DNA of 15,998 nucleotides from Trachelipus rathkii (GCA_015478945.1 JABUQX010113413.1:1-15998); one strand, 5' to 3'. Shown: positions 7,861 to 15,998, counted from the stretch's first letter. The notes: a model not told the origin generated them from the letters alone. Translations and numbers: made by a program.

Positions 7861-8415
7861 AAATTTTAACTATTAATTTTATTGTATAAAATAAAAGTAT
7901 TCAAAACGACTCTTTTGTATGGCACTCTCGAAATGTTGTAAGAGTGAGTCACGGAAGGGTGACGCTCAAAGGGGTGCCTGAAATAAGAGACTTTTAAGGA
8001 GAGGAAGGCAGTTAGCGTCTCAGATTATAAGAAGAGAGATGTGTGTTAGGAAAGATCGGCATTGTTAAAAAACCGGAAGATTATTATTAATTTAGAAACC
8101 TTATTATACACTGTGGACCGCTTGTTAATTAATTTGAACCCTAAGTTACGGAAGAAGGGGTTATAATTACCATATATGATAATAGACTCATTATTAATAA
8201 ATAACTAAACCAGACTATTAATTGTGTTAACCAAAAGCCTAATGTGCCTAATTAATCATTTATAACATTGATGTCATTTTACCCATTTAAATTAAATAAT
8301 CTTAAGAAATAAACATAATAAGTAATTACTCTTTTTTTTCCACTGTGCCTAACCCTTCATGGTTTCGTACAAAGAAATGTGACCCCCAGAGTGACAAACG
8401 AACAAATAAATATCT
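7861..8415. other. AT-rich stretch, nothing recognised
   Basis: No significant open frame, RNA gene or repeat was seen between the hairpin unit and the second AT microsatellite. It contains a slightly richer segment (7915-8060) with GAGTGAGTCACGG and no known match. Confidence 0.5.
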
Positions 8416-8443
8416 AATATATATATAATATATATTATTATAT

Positions 8444-8482
<39 letters not shown>

Positions 8483-8499
8483 TATATATATATATATAT
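8416..8499. repeat. (AT)n microsatellite at left edge of foldback element
   Basis: TA/AT alternation with single-base irregularities. It ends about 14 bases before the left arm of the foldback element, mirroring the AT tract at the other end (9387-9550). Confidence 0.95.
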
Positions 8500-8513
8500 G
8501 GCATAGAATTTTT

Positions 8514-9383
8514 ACTTTGTGGCCAGTACTGCTATATCTCAAAAACTACAATCGCTCACAGCGAAAAGGAATACATTGCTGGAATGCTGGTCCAATTTTA
8601 GTGCGGAAATCTCAAAAAAAAAAAAAAAAAAATGTAAAAAAAAAAAAAAAAAATCTCAAAAACTACAATAGCTACAGCGAAAAGGAATACATTTTTGGAA
8701 TCCTGGTAAAATTTTAGATAGGAAAATGTAAAAAAAAAAAAAAAAAATATTGTTAATAATTATAGTAATATGATTAGAGAGCCTATTTAGAAACCTTTTA
8801 TTGTTACGCGTTAAAATAAATAGACTTTCTATAAATTTTGCTTTTTTTTTTTACTAAAGAATACCCCAAGGGTAATTGGCCATGATGGGGAGTCGGGGTC
8901 TCTCGGCCTTCCGGGGAACTACGGGGTAGGACTAATTCCCTCCCCTCCGGGGAGGGTCTCCGGAACCCCCGCTCTTTGGTATTTGGGTGTCGCGGGGGTT
9001 CCTCCGCCCCTCCCCTACGGGGTATGGAAAACGTCCCCCTGTGTTCCCTGGCGGCTCGAGCCCCGTAATATTGCCGTGTAATACCTTTACCAAATAATAT
9101 ATTATATATATTCTATGTCCCCTGCTCCTAAAAAAAAAAAATAATAATATTCTTTTAGTTTTATTTTTTTTTTTTTTTTTTTTTTTACCATTTTCTTACT
9201 AAAATTTTAAAAGGGATTCCAAAAATGTTATTCCTTTTCGCTGTAGCTATTGTAGTTTTTGGAGATGTTTTTTTTTTTTTTTACAGTTTCCGCAATAAAA
9301 TTTTGCCAGGATTCCAGAAATGTATTCCTTTCGCTGTAGCTATTGGTAGTTTTTTGAGAATAATGAAGTACTGGACACAAAGT
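8514..9383. mobile_element. Foldback element with duplicated inverted arms (about 870 bp)
   Basis: The left arm (8514-8747) and right arm (9163-9383) are inverted copies of each other. Outer ends match: ACTTTGTGGCCAGTACT at 8514-8530 against the complement of AGTACTGGACACAAAGT at 9367-9383. Each arm is itself a tandem pair of ~95-115-bp units carrying CTCAAAAACTACAATAGCTA, AGCGAAAAGGAATACAT, GGAATCCTGG and a poly(A) run (units near 8537-8652 and 8653-8747; inverted at 9163-9275 and 9276-9362). Between the arms lies a GC-rich core. Both outer ends sit in (AT)n tracts, consistent with insertion at TA sites or with AT growth from the ends. No transposase is encoded. It is a non-autonomous foldback or MITE-like DNA element of unknown family. 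Confidence 0.8.
8868..9085. other. GC-rich structured core of the foldback element
   Basis: In an otherwise AT-rich region this segment is strongly GC-rich and full of CCCC/GGGG blocks. Perfect hairpins: CCCTCCCC (8938-8945) with GGGGAGGG (8949-8956) over a 3-base loop, and GGAACCCCCGC (8962-8972) with GCGGGGGTTCC (8992-9002) over 19 bases. An outer imperfect pair links ATACCCCAAGG (about 8871) with CCTACGGGGTAT (about 9014). No open frame or known RNA family is recognised. Confidence 0.7.
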
Positions 9384-9386
9384 AAT

Positions 9387-9429
9387 AATATATATATATA
9401 CTATATATATATATATATATTATATATAT

Positions 9430-9491
<62 letters not shown>

Positions 9492-9550
9492 TTTTTTATA
9501 TATATATTTATATATATTATAATATATATATTATATATTATATATTATAT
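9387..9550. repeat. (AT)n microsatellite at right edge of foldback element
   Basis: Alternating TA with irregular doublets. It begins four bases after the right arm. The ORF at 9225-9485 is this repeat plus the arm translated and is not a gene. Confidence 0.95.
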
Positions 9551-9585
9551 AGTAAGAATTTGCAGTTTTGAAATTATTATAGTAT

Positions 9586-9780
9586 TATAACATGGAATGC
9601 AAATTTTTGAGGCTATTGTAAATCTCATTTCACTCTGTCTTTAAAATGTCCAAATGATTAGGGTGGAGTTTTTGACCTTCTCGTGTATGTCAAAAATTGC
9701 ATCATAATAATTTTCGCATTTTAAAGATTGAGTGAGATGAGATTTACAATATCTTTAAAATTTGTTTCCAATGAGTTATA
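9586..9780. mobile_element. MITE-like inverted repeat in the SPCS1 intron
   Basis: The core arms ATTGTAAATCTCATTTCACT… (9615-9648) and its inverted partner (9717-9750) pair at 31 of 34 positions around a 68-base loop. Weaker pairing extends outward to TATAAC (9586-9591) and GTTATA (9775-9780). No coding capacity. It ends about 38 bases before the exon at 9819. The terminal TATAAC/GTTATA and TA-rich ends suggest a small non-autonomous DNA transposon, family unknown. Confidence 0.65.
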
Positions 9781-9818
9781 GGCCTTACTTAAATCAATAT
9801 TTTTAATTAAATTTTCAG

Positions 9819-9905
9819 GTAATAGGATGGATATATGGATATTATATTCAAGATTTTTTTATGACTGTTTTGACTCTGGGTGCTGGATTTGTCTTGGCTT
9901 GTTTG
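9819..9905 (+). CDS. SPCS1: SPCS1 penultimate exon (signal peptidase complex subunit 1)
   Basis: A 29-codon exon in phase 0 between TTTTCAG (acceptor, AG at 9817-9818) and GTAAG (donor from 9906). It begins VIGWIYGYYIQ and ends TLGAGFVLACL, matching the end of the first membrane helix, the short turn and most of the second helix of SPCS1/SPC12 (human has IVGFIYGY and MAGFAFSCLL; fly has LGAGFVL). SPCS1 is a small two-helix ER membrane protein that binds the signal peptidase catalytic subunits and helps them tell signal peptides from membrane anchors. The upstream exon(s) with the start Met were not found in the window. Confidence 0.93.
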
Positions 9906-10262
9906 GTAAGAGGCTTTTAATTAATCTTACGTACAAAAATGATAAAACAGTTAGTTGTTTTTAATTAGTTTGTTCATTAGTTAAATTAGAGCTTTATGAA
10001 GGTTTCTAAACTTACATTCTGTTCGTTTTTTAAATTCCTAATTATTTAACACATTTTTAATTTTTTTTTAATTCTCTGGTGTAATTTGTTTGGCAAGACA
10101 TTTCTCTAACTATTAATTCAAAAATTAAATTAAATTGAGCTCATTGTGATAAACTTAAGTTAAAAACAAAATTAAACTTTTGAATAGGCAAAGTTTCAAA
10201 TTTGCTTTTTATTTTTTATTTCCTTTTCCCCTTAAAGGTAATTTTTGTTTTATTTTACTCAG
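9906..10262 (+). other. SPCS1: SPCS1 last intron
   Basis: A 357-base AT-rich intron beginning GTAAG and ending TTTTACTCAG, with a T-rich tract before the acceptor. No repeat or gene is seen inside. Confidence 0.9.
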
Positions 10263-10376
10263 ATTACGTTGCCACCGTGGCCAATATATAGAAGACACCC
10301 TTTGAAATGGGCACCAGTTCAAGATTCAAATCAGGGAGAATCTGAGAGTACGGGTTCAAAGAAAAGAAGAAAATAG
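10263..10376 (+). CDS. SPCS1: SPCS1 terminal exon
   Basis: 37 codons plus TAG (10374-10376), in phase with the exon ending at 9905. It begins [20 protein letters not shown], nearly identical to the hallmark C-terminal segment of SPCS1 across animals ([20 protein letters not shown] in human), followed by a divergent hydrophilic, cytosolic tail ending GSKKRRK. Together the two exons encode about 66 residues of a protein usually about 100 long, so roughly the first third is missing. The exons look intact, so this is probably a functional gene rather than a processed copy: it still has an intron. Confidence 0.96.
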   Translation: MTLPPWPIYRRHPLKWAPVQDSNQGESESTGSKKRRK

Positions 10377-10484
10377 AAAATCGTTATCATATATTTTAAA
10401 TTTATTTTACATTTATAATATTATAAAACATTTCATTTTTTTTCTCCATAAAATTATTACATTCCAGTCCAGTCATTGAGAAGA

Positions 10485-10490
10485 ATTAAA
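10485..10490 (+). promoter_or_regulatory. Candidate SPCS1 poly(A) signal ATTAAA
   Basis: ATTAAA lies about 110 bases after the stop. CATAAA at 10447-10452 and TATAAA at about 10422 are other weak candidates. No AATAAA is present in the 3' flank before the CT tract. The cleavage site is not determinable. Confidence 0.4.
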
Positions 10491-10517
10491 TTGTCAAAAA
10501 AGATTGTATCAGTATTC

Positions 10518-10523
10518 CCTCCC

Positions 10524-10573
<50 letters not shown>

Positions 10574-10693
10574 AATTTCTTTCTTGTCTCTCTCTCTCCT
10601 CTCTCTCTCTCTCATATCTCTCTCTCTCTCACCTCTCTCTCCTCATCTCCTCTCTCCTCGTCGTCGTCTCTCTCTCTCTCTCTCTCTCTTCTC

Positions 10694-10734
<41 letters not shown>

Positions 10735-10785
10735 TCTCTCTCTCTTTCTCCTCTCTCTACTCTCTCTCTCTCTCTCTCTCTTCTT

Positions 10786-10880
<95 letters not shown>

Positions 10881-11003
10881 TCTCTCTCTCTCTCTCTATC
10901 CTCTCTCTCTCTCTCCTCTCATCTCTCTCTCTCCTCCCTTCTTCTCTCTCTCTCTCTCTCTCCTATGCCTCTCTCTCCTCTCTCTTCTTCTCTCTATCTT
11001 CTC

Positions 11004-11050
<47 letters not shown>

Positions 11051-11365
11051 CTCTCTCTCTCTCTCTCTCATCTCCTTTTCTTTATTAAATTTTGGTTCTC
11101 CTCTGTCTCTGTCTCTGTTCTCTTTCTCTCTTTCATTCTCGTCTCTTTCATTCTCATTCACTCTCCCTCTACTTCTTCATCCTCTCCATCCTCTCTCTCC
11201 TCTCATCTGCTACCTCTACTGTCTCCGCTCGCTCCTCGTCTCTCTTCTTTCATGTTCTCTCTCTCTCTTTGTCTGTCTCTTTCTTTCATTCTCTTCTCGT
11301 CATTCTCTCTCTTATCTCTTTCACTTTCATTCTCTCCTCTTTATCTTATCCTCTTTTCATTCTCC
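10518..11365. repeat. Long (CT)n polypyrimidine tract
   Basis: About 850 bases almost free of purines on the plus strand: runs of pure CT (notably 10790-10870 and 11008-11040) with TTC and CCT interruptions, becoming more mixed toward the right (TTTCATTCTC). All long Ser/Leu reading frames here are translations of this repeat. Long mirror-symmetric CT tracts can form triplex H-DNA. It starts directly after the SPCS1 3' end. Confidence 0.97.
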
Positions 11366-11995
11366 GTGTGCTTTTGTGGTTGTTTTCTGTCATTTTTTGG
11401 GTTTGGTTTGGTGTGTTGTGCATGTGTTCCCTTTGCTGCTGGACTGGTTTTGGTTGGCTTTTCGTGTGTTGCTGGCGTTGTTGGGTGTGGTTTGGGGCTG
11501 TTTGGTTTTGTTGGGGTTTGGGTTTGTTGGTTTTGGTTTGGTTGTTGTGGTTGTGGTTGTTGTTTGTGCTTGTTGTTGTTGTTTGTTTGGTGGTGTTTGG
11601 TTTTTTGTGTGGTTGGTTGTTGTTGGTGTGTGTTGCGGTGTTTGTGCTGTGGTGTTGGTTGGTGTGGTGGTTGTGTTTTGTTGTTGTTGTTGGGTTGGTG
11701 TTTTGGTGTTTGGTTGGTTTTGTTGTGTGTTTGGGGGTTGTGGGTTGGTTGTCTGTTGTGGTTGTTGCTTTGGTGGTGGTTGTGTGTTTTTTTGGTGGAT
11801 GTTGGTGTGGTGTGGTGTGTTTGTGGGTGTTTGTGTGTGTGGGTTGGTGGTGGTGGTGGTTGTGTTGTGTGGTTGGTTGTGTGGTTGGAAGGTTTGCTCG
11901 AATGGGTTGGGTGTTTGTGGTGTGGGTGGGTTTGTGTGTGTGTGGTTGTTGAGTGGGTGGTGGTTGTGTTGGTTGTTTTGGTTTTTCGTGCTTCT
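11366..11995. repeat. GT-rich low-complexity tract
   Basis: About 630 bases made almost only of G and T on the plus strand, with very few A and few C; TGTGG, TTGG, GTTGTT and GGTTGG recur without a fixed period. It follows the CT tract without a gap. Reading frames of Val/Cys/Gly/Trp (plus) and Thr/Asn/His/Gln (minus, 11346-12023) are composition artefacts. Confidence 0.93.
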
Positions 11996-12029
11996 GTTCA
12001 GGGCGTGGGCTTAGGGTAGTCATCTTTTA

Positions 12030-12712
12030 CGTACTTAAGGGCGGTATGGGCCTTCTAATGTCCAGTCCATATTATTATAATATTATTAGGCGCCTTGGAC
12101 CTCCTAGTGGTCATACCTCATAGTAAATAAAGGTAATCTTAGACGCGCATGGGTCCTTTTTAAGACTGTCCCAGTCATTCCAATCAAAAATTAAATAATT
12201 AGAAGCCGCATTGGTCTTTAGGAATGTATTATGTACATAATAAAATAAAAAAGAAAATACCTAGAAGCGCAATGATAAATATATATGCATTAATCAATAA
12301 TAATTAATATTAAAAATAATAATTAAGCCACATTGATCCTCTAGAATGTCCCAGTCATAATAATTAATAAGAATAATTAAGAAGCCGCATGGTTTTTTTA
12401 TAGACTGTCCAGTCGACCAATAAAAATTAAAAATTGAAGAAGCCGCATTGGCCCCTGTACTATAAATGGAAAAAATTAAATTAGGATATTAATATAATAA
12501 TGGTAATATGAATAGTATTTATATTTAAGAGCCACCTGGGCCTACTAGATTCTGTCCCGTCACCAATTAATTTAATAATTAAGAATATAGTTTAAGTCCG
12601 CATTGGCCCCTCTAGATGTCCCAGTCAACCATATAATTAATAATAAGATAAATAATTTTCAGAACGCATGGGCCATCTAGGCTGTCCCATCACCCATACA
12701 TATAATTAAGAT
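12030..12712 (-). repeat. Satellite block 1, reverse orientation
   Basis: About eleven monomers read as AAGCCGCATTGGCCCCTCTA then GAATGTCCCAGTCA on the plus strand, spaced about 60 bases (for example near 12203, 12326, 12382, 12441, 12595, 12660). Ends at the palindromic centre near 12715. Confidence 0.85.
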
Positions 12713-13430
12713 ATTTTAATCTTATTTATTGTTATGGGTTGCTGGGACTCTAGATAGGCCATGCAGCCTCTGAATTATTATTCTATTATTAATTTTGTTT
12801 TGTTGCTAGGACAGTCTAGTAGATCATTATATAAGGTATACTATTCTTAATTATAATATTAACTAAAAATTATTCTTAATTCTTATTTTTATGGGTTGGC
12901 TTGGGACATTCTAGAGGGGCCATGCGGCTTTAATTATTAATTTTTATGGTTGACTGGGACAGTCTAAAGGGACAATGCGGCTTCTTAAAGTATTATTTCT
13001 CTTTTTATGGAGTTACTGGGACATTCTAGAGGGGTAAATGTGGCTTCTTAATTATTATTTTAATTATTAATTTATTATTGGATGACTGGACAGTCTAGAT
13101 AGGCCATGCTGCTTCTTAAGTATTATTCTTATTTATTATGGGTTGACTGGGACATTCTAGAGGGGAAAATGCGGCTTCTTAATTATTATTTTTATTGGTT
13201 GACTGGACAGTCTAAAAAGGAGTTAATGGCAGCTCTTAATATTATTCTTATTATTATTATTGCTTGGTTGACTGGGAACGTCTAAAAAGGACCCATTCGC
13301 GGCTTCTGATATTATTATTATTTAATTAATTATCAGCATAAACAAAGTTTAAGAGGGCCATGGGGCTTTTTAATTCATTATTATTCTTAATTATTAATTA
13401 TTGTTGGTTGACTAGGACAGTCTAGGTAAA
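12713..13430 (+). repeat. Satellite block 2, forward orientation
   Basis: Monomer cores at about 12905, 12958, 13020, 13089, 13151, 13206 and 13275, mostly alternating ACATTCTAGAGG and ACAGTCTA(GAT/AAA)AGG types. It opens as the mirror image of the end of block 1. Confidence 0.88.
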
Positions 13431-13635
13431 TAAAATAATTAAAATAAATAAAAAATTAAAATAAAACTATATATATTAGAGTTTTTAATATATCTTTTTT
13501 TCAATTTTCAACAACTATTTGGCATTGTACGAGTCTGTAACATTTCTTTAGTGTTCTCTTTTCAATTGTTTTCAATTGTAGATTTTGATCCAGAATAGGC
13601 CTAGGGTTAAAATTGAAATTAATGCCAGATGCAGA
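13431..13635. other. Non-satellite interruption, left part
   Basis: AT-rich sequence with no monomer core, leading into the LINE relict. TCAATTGTTTTCAATTG (about 13561-13577) is a short direct repeat. Otherwise nothing is recognised. Confidence 0.5.
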
Positions 13636-13796
13636 CTTATGTATATTGTTTGGTATAGTCGCATTATAGAATATGTGTTTGCCAGTATTTTGAATATTGT
13701 TTACACTTTAGCACCCTTATTTAGAAAGTAGATATGCTGGAGAGAGCACAACGTAAAGCGACGGGAGGTAGATTTTTTGGCTTTGAGGAAAAGTAG
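13636..13796 (+). pseudogene. Relict of a LINE (non-LTR) reverse transcriptase C-terminus
   Basis: Two plus frames give pieces of the conserved end of Jockey/CR1-type RT. YSRIIEYV and, after 14 residues, APLFRK (from about 13654, frame 1) fit the LVRP.LEY…VW.P.L+KD region. Then VDMLERAQRKATGG (13728 onward, frame 0) fits the D(I/L)LE+VQR+AT box, followed by FGFEEK before TAG at 13794. A frameshift near 13728 joins the two. Only about 50 residues remain, embedded in the satellite array. Identification rests on one strong box and one weaker box. Confidence 0.55.
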
Positions 13797-14012
13797 GCGT
13801 GAAGTTGTCTAGATAGGCCCATGGCTTTCCTTTATTTTATTATTCCTTATTTATTATTTATTATACGTTGACTGGCATTCTAGAAGGACCAATGCGGCTT
13901 CTTAATTTTATTTTTATTGTTGACTGGACGTCTGAAAGCTATGCGGTTTCTTTAAGTATTATTGCTTATTTTTAATGAGTTGACTGGGATTGAGGGTAAT
14001 GCGGTTTTTTCT
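13797..14012 (+). repeat. Satellite block 3, forward orientation
   Basis: Three or four degenerate monomers (TCTAGATAGGCCCATGGCTT near 13808; GACTGG-ATTCTAGAAGGACC near 13870; further shortened copies near 13920 and 13980). Confidence 0.75.
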
Positions 14013-14324
14013 TTATTTTTTAGCTCGTAGTAATTAGTTACTAGGAAATATTTTAGTGCAGTTTAAACAGTTATATACGTTTCACATATTTGTGAATGTA
14101 TATAATATAATATATTATATTATTATTATATATATATATATTATTATATTTCATATAAGTAATAGTAATTAAAAATAAAAGTTATATATATTAATAAATG
14201 GTTATATATATATATTCATTTGGTGTTAATTAATTGAAAAGGGCAATAAAAATATTATTTTATTAAGTATACCATATCAGACATACTCTAAATGGTCTAT
14301 AAAGTCTTAATTATTATTGTTATT
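14013..14324. other. AT-rich spacer inside the array
   Basis: No monomer core. It contains a short AT microsatellite (about 14098-14147) and another AT-rich stretch (14180-14215). No gene or known element is recognised. Confidence 0.55.
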
Positions 14325-14432
14325 GTTGCTGGGACATGTCCTATATAGAAACATGAGGGTTCTTAAGTATTATCTTATTTATTATGAGTTACTGGGAAAT
14401 TCTAGAGAGGTTAATGCATTCTTAATTATTTT
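14325..14432 (+). repeat. Satellite block 4, forward orientation
   Basis: Two monomers (TGCTGGGACATGTCCTATAT near 14328; TACTGGGAAATTCTAGAGAG near 14391) ending at a palindromic centre around 14433. Confidence 0.75.
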
Positions 14433-15240
14433 CAGAATAATAATTAGGAAGCTACATTACCTCTAGAATGTCAGTCCCATAATAAATTAGATAATAATGA
14501 GCCGCATGGTCTATTTAGACTGTCCCAAAACAATAAAAATTATAAATAAGAAAAACCACTGTGGCCCCTCTAGAATGTCCAGTCACATAATAAATATAAG
14601 AATAAACTTAGAAGCGTATGGCTATCTAGATGTCCAGTAACAATAATTATTGAAATTAAAAATATAATTAAGAACGCATTGACCTCTTAGAATTCCCAGT
14701 CATAAGTAAATTAAGGATATACTTAGACACGCTGGTCTTTTTAGCTGTCCAGTCACCATTAAAAATTAATAATTAGAAGCCGCATTGGCCCCTCGTATTT
14801 GAGTCCATCCAGAATAAAATAATAGCAATACTTCTTTACTGCTTTGACTGCCCATTATATTAATAATTAATACTTAATTAATTAAGCACAATTGATCCCT
14901 TAGAATTTCCCCGTCAACTGCTTATAAATAAGAATCAATTACTTAAGAAGCCGCATGGGTTTATTTAGACTGTCCTCGACAATAAAATTAAAAATTGAGA
15001 AGCCTCGCTTGGCCTCTTGAATGGTCATTAACATTAAAATTAGATTAGGATAATTTTTTAATCAATAATTATGTTATTAATGATAGGTATTGATTTCAAG
15101 AAGCACATAGGCTTGCTAGACTTGTCCAAAAAAAGATGCTGATAACTATCCAAATGGTACCAATAGGTCGCCTTGGCCCCTCTAGAATGTCCAGTCAATA
15201 TATATATAATTAAGATATAATTAGAGCCGAAGAATAGCTC
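14433..15240 (-). repeat. Satellite block 5, reverse orientation
   Basis: About thirteen reverse monomers (for example CATTACCTCTAGAATGTCAG at 14455, GCCGCATTGGCCCCTC at 14779). The stretch 14716-15065 aligns in the same orientation with 12128-12490 at an offset of about 2560-2584, so it is a higher-order copy of block 1. The short ORF at 15058-15246 is not a gene. Confidence 0.85.
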
Positions 15241-15998
15241 TGTCATGAAAACATTTCTTTGCTTTAAAATTAGAATAATTTAATCTTAATTTTCAATTTG
15301 TTATGGTTGACTGGAACTTCTAGATTTCAGGCCATGCAGCTCTGAATTGATTATTCTTATTTATTAATTTTTGTTGTTGATAGAATAGTAGATGGTAGGC
15401 GCATGTGGCTTCTTAATTATAAATAATTTTCATTCTCATTTCATGAACGTTACTTAGATTACCTTAGTCTTATTTTTTTATTTGGAGTTGACATTGATTT
15501 TGGAGGGATCATGCGTGCGTTTCAATAGTGTTAGATTTTTATTGGTTTGAATTCTAATGTTGAGAAATTTTGTCAAGCTGCTGGTTTTAATGATTTCGAG
15601 GAATAATTTGTTTGCTCTAATTATTATTTAATTATTAATTTTATTGGTTGAATGGGACCGTCTAGATAGGCCCATGCTGGTTCTTAAGTATTATTCGTAT
15701 CACTATTATGGGGTAAAATCATTTAGAAGTCATGTCGCCTTATGCCTTATAGGTTTTGTTGGTTGACTGGGACAGTCTAAAAAGGATTATATGCTTCTTC
15801 TTAATTATTATTTTAATTATTAATTTTGTGGTTGACTGGGACAGTCTAGATAGGCCATGCGCTTCTGAATTATTATTATTATTGTATTTAATTATAATGG
15901 ATTGACTGGTACATTCTAGAGGCGCCAGTGCGCTTTTTAATGTATTATTATTCTTAAATTATATATTGTTTGGGCTTTGACTAGGACAGTCTAGTAGG
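15241..15998 (+). repeat. Satellite block 6, forward orientation, runs off window
   Basis: Begins after the third orientation switch (about 15279) and aligns with block 2 at an offset of about 2565. The stretch 15430-15610 is much degraded and only weakly monomer-like; clear cores return at about 15655, 15769, 15838, 15910 and 15983. Confidence 0.83.

Larger units (their letters stand above)
12030..15998. repeat. Inverted-block satellite array with ~62-bp monomers and ~2.57-kb higher-order period
   Basis: The monomer core is GACTGGGACAGTCTAGATAG or GACTGGGACATTCTAGAGG, then GCCCATGCGGCTTCTTAA and an AT-rich spacer. Core spacings measured in 12905-13275 are 53-69 bases (mean about 62). The two core types tend to alternate, giving a dimer of about 120-125. 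Orientation changes several times (blocks listed separately). Markers recur downstream in the same order: ATTGATCC 12332/14891, TAATCTT 12717/15281, GACTAGGACAGTCTAG 13410/15979, offsets 2559-2569. Many single-base gaps separate copies. Array continues past the window end. Confidence 0.9.

Noticed and set aside
9225..9485. Plus-strand 86-codon frame
   Set aside because: It runs from the foldback right arm into the AT microsatellite and has no independent support.
11510..11560. Telomere-like TTGGGGTTTGGGTTT stretch
   Set aside because: A single short occurrence inside a GT tract; no periodic telomere repeat (TTAGG or TTAGGG) is present.
10476..12014. Long plus-strand reading frame (512 codons) and overlapping frames at 10504-11088, 11092-11952 and 11252-12019
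   Set aside because: They are only translations of the CT and GT low-complexity tracts (Ser/Leu then Val/Cys/Gly/Trp); all frames are open because the composition lacks stop codons.
11346..12023. Minus-strand Thr/Asn/His/Gln-rich frame of 225 codons
   Set aside because: It is the reverse complement of the GT tract; no domain and pure composition bias.
12030..15998. CRISPR-like array of regularly spaced repeats
   Set aside because: Repeats of about 62 bp without unique spacers, in both orientations, in a eukaryotic context with introns: this is a satellite.

Overview
The window looks like genomic DNA of an invertebrate animal, probably an arthropod. The main reason is two spliced exons at 9819-10376 encoding the conserved C-terminal half of signal peptidase complex subunit 1 (SPCS1), with standard GT/AG splice sites. 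The TM2 sequence GAGFVLACLITLPPW resembles insect homologues. The abundance of microsatellites and satellites would fit a decapod crustacean, but that is a guess. There is no prokaryotic or organellar signal.

Left third (1-5283, minus strand): most of a Ty3/gypsy-type LTR retrotransposon, read right to left. In order it has an initiator-Met tRNA-type primer binding site (5264-5275), a short leader, a long intact gag with CCHC zinc knuckles, and a textbook -1 ribosomal frameshift cassette at the gag stop (A AAA AAC plus a 9-bp hairpin). A low-complexity linker then leads to an aspartic protease site (DTGA), reverse transcriptase (YLDD), RNase H and, at the window edge, an OTU-like module. Integrase and the left LTR lie outside the window. 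Gag is open, but pro-pol is cut by several stops and frameshifts, and about 1.3 kb between protease and RT is not readable as protein.

Middle (5283-10500): AT-rich non-coding DNA holding a 26-bp minisatellite, three AT microsatellites, a hairpin-rich unit ending in (AT)n, an ~870-bp foldback element with duplicated arms and a GC-rich structured core, a ~195-bp MITE-like inverted repeat, and the last two SPCS1 exons. The SPCS1 first exon(s) were not found.

Right (10500-15998): about 0.85 kb of almost pure CT tract switches to about 0.63 kb of almost pure GT tract. It is followed to the window end by a ~62-bp satellite. The satellite monomers alternate in two types and flip orientation several times around palindromic centres. 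The whole arrangement recurs with a higher-order period of about 2.56-2.58 kb, and it is interrupted by a small relict of a LINE reverse transcriptase and an AT-rich spacer. The long Ser/Leu, Val/Cys and Tyr/Ile reading frames in these tracts are not genes.
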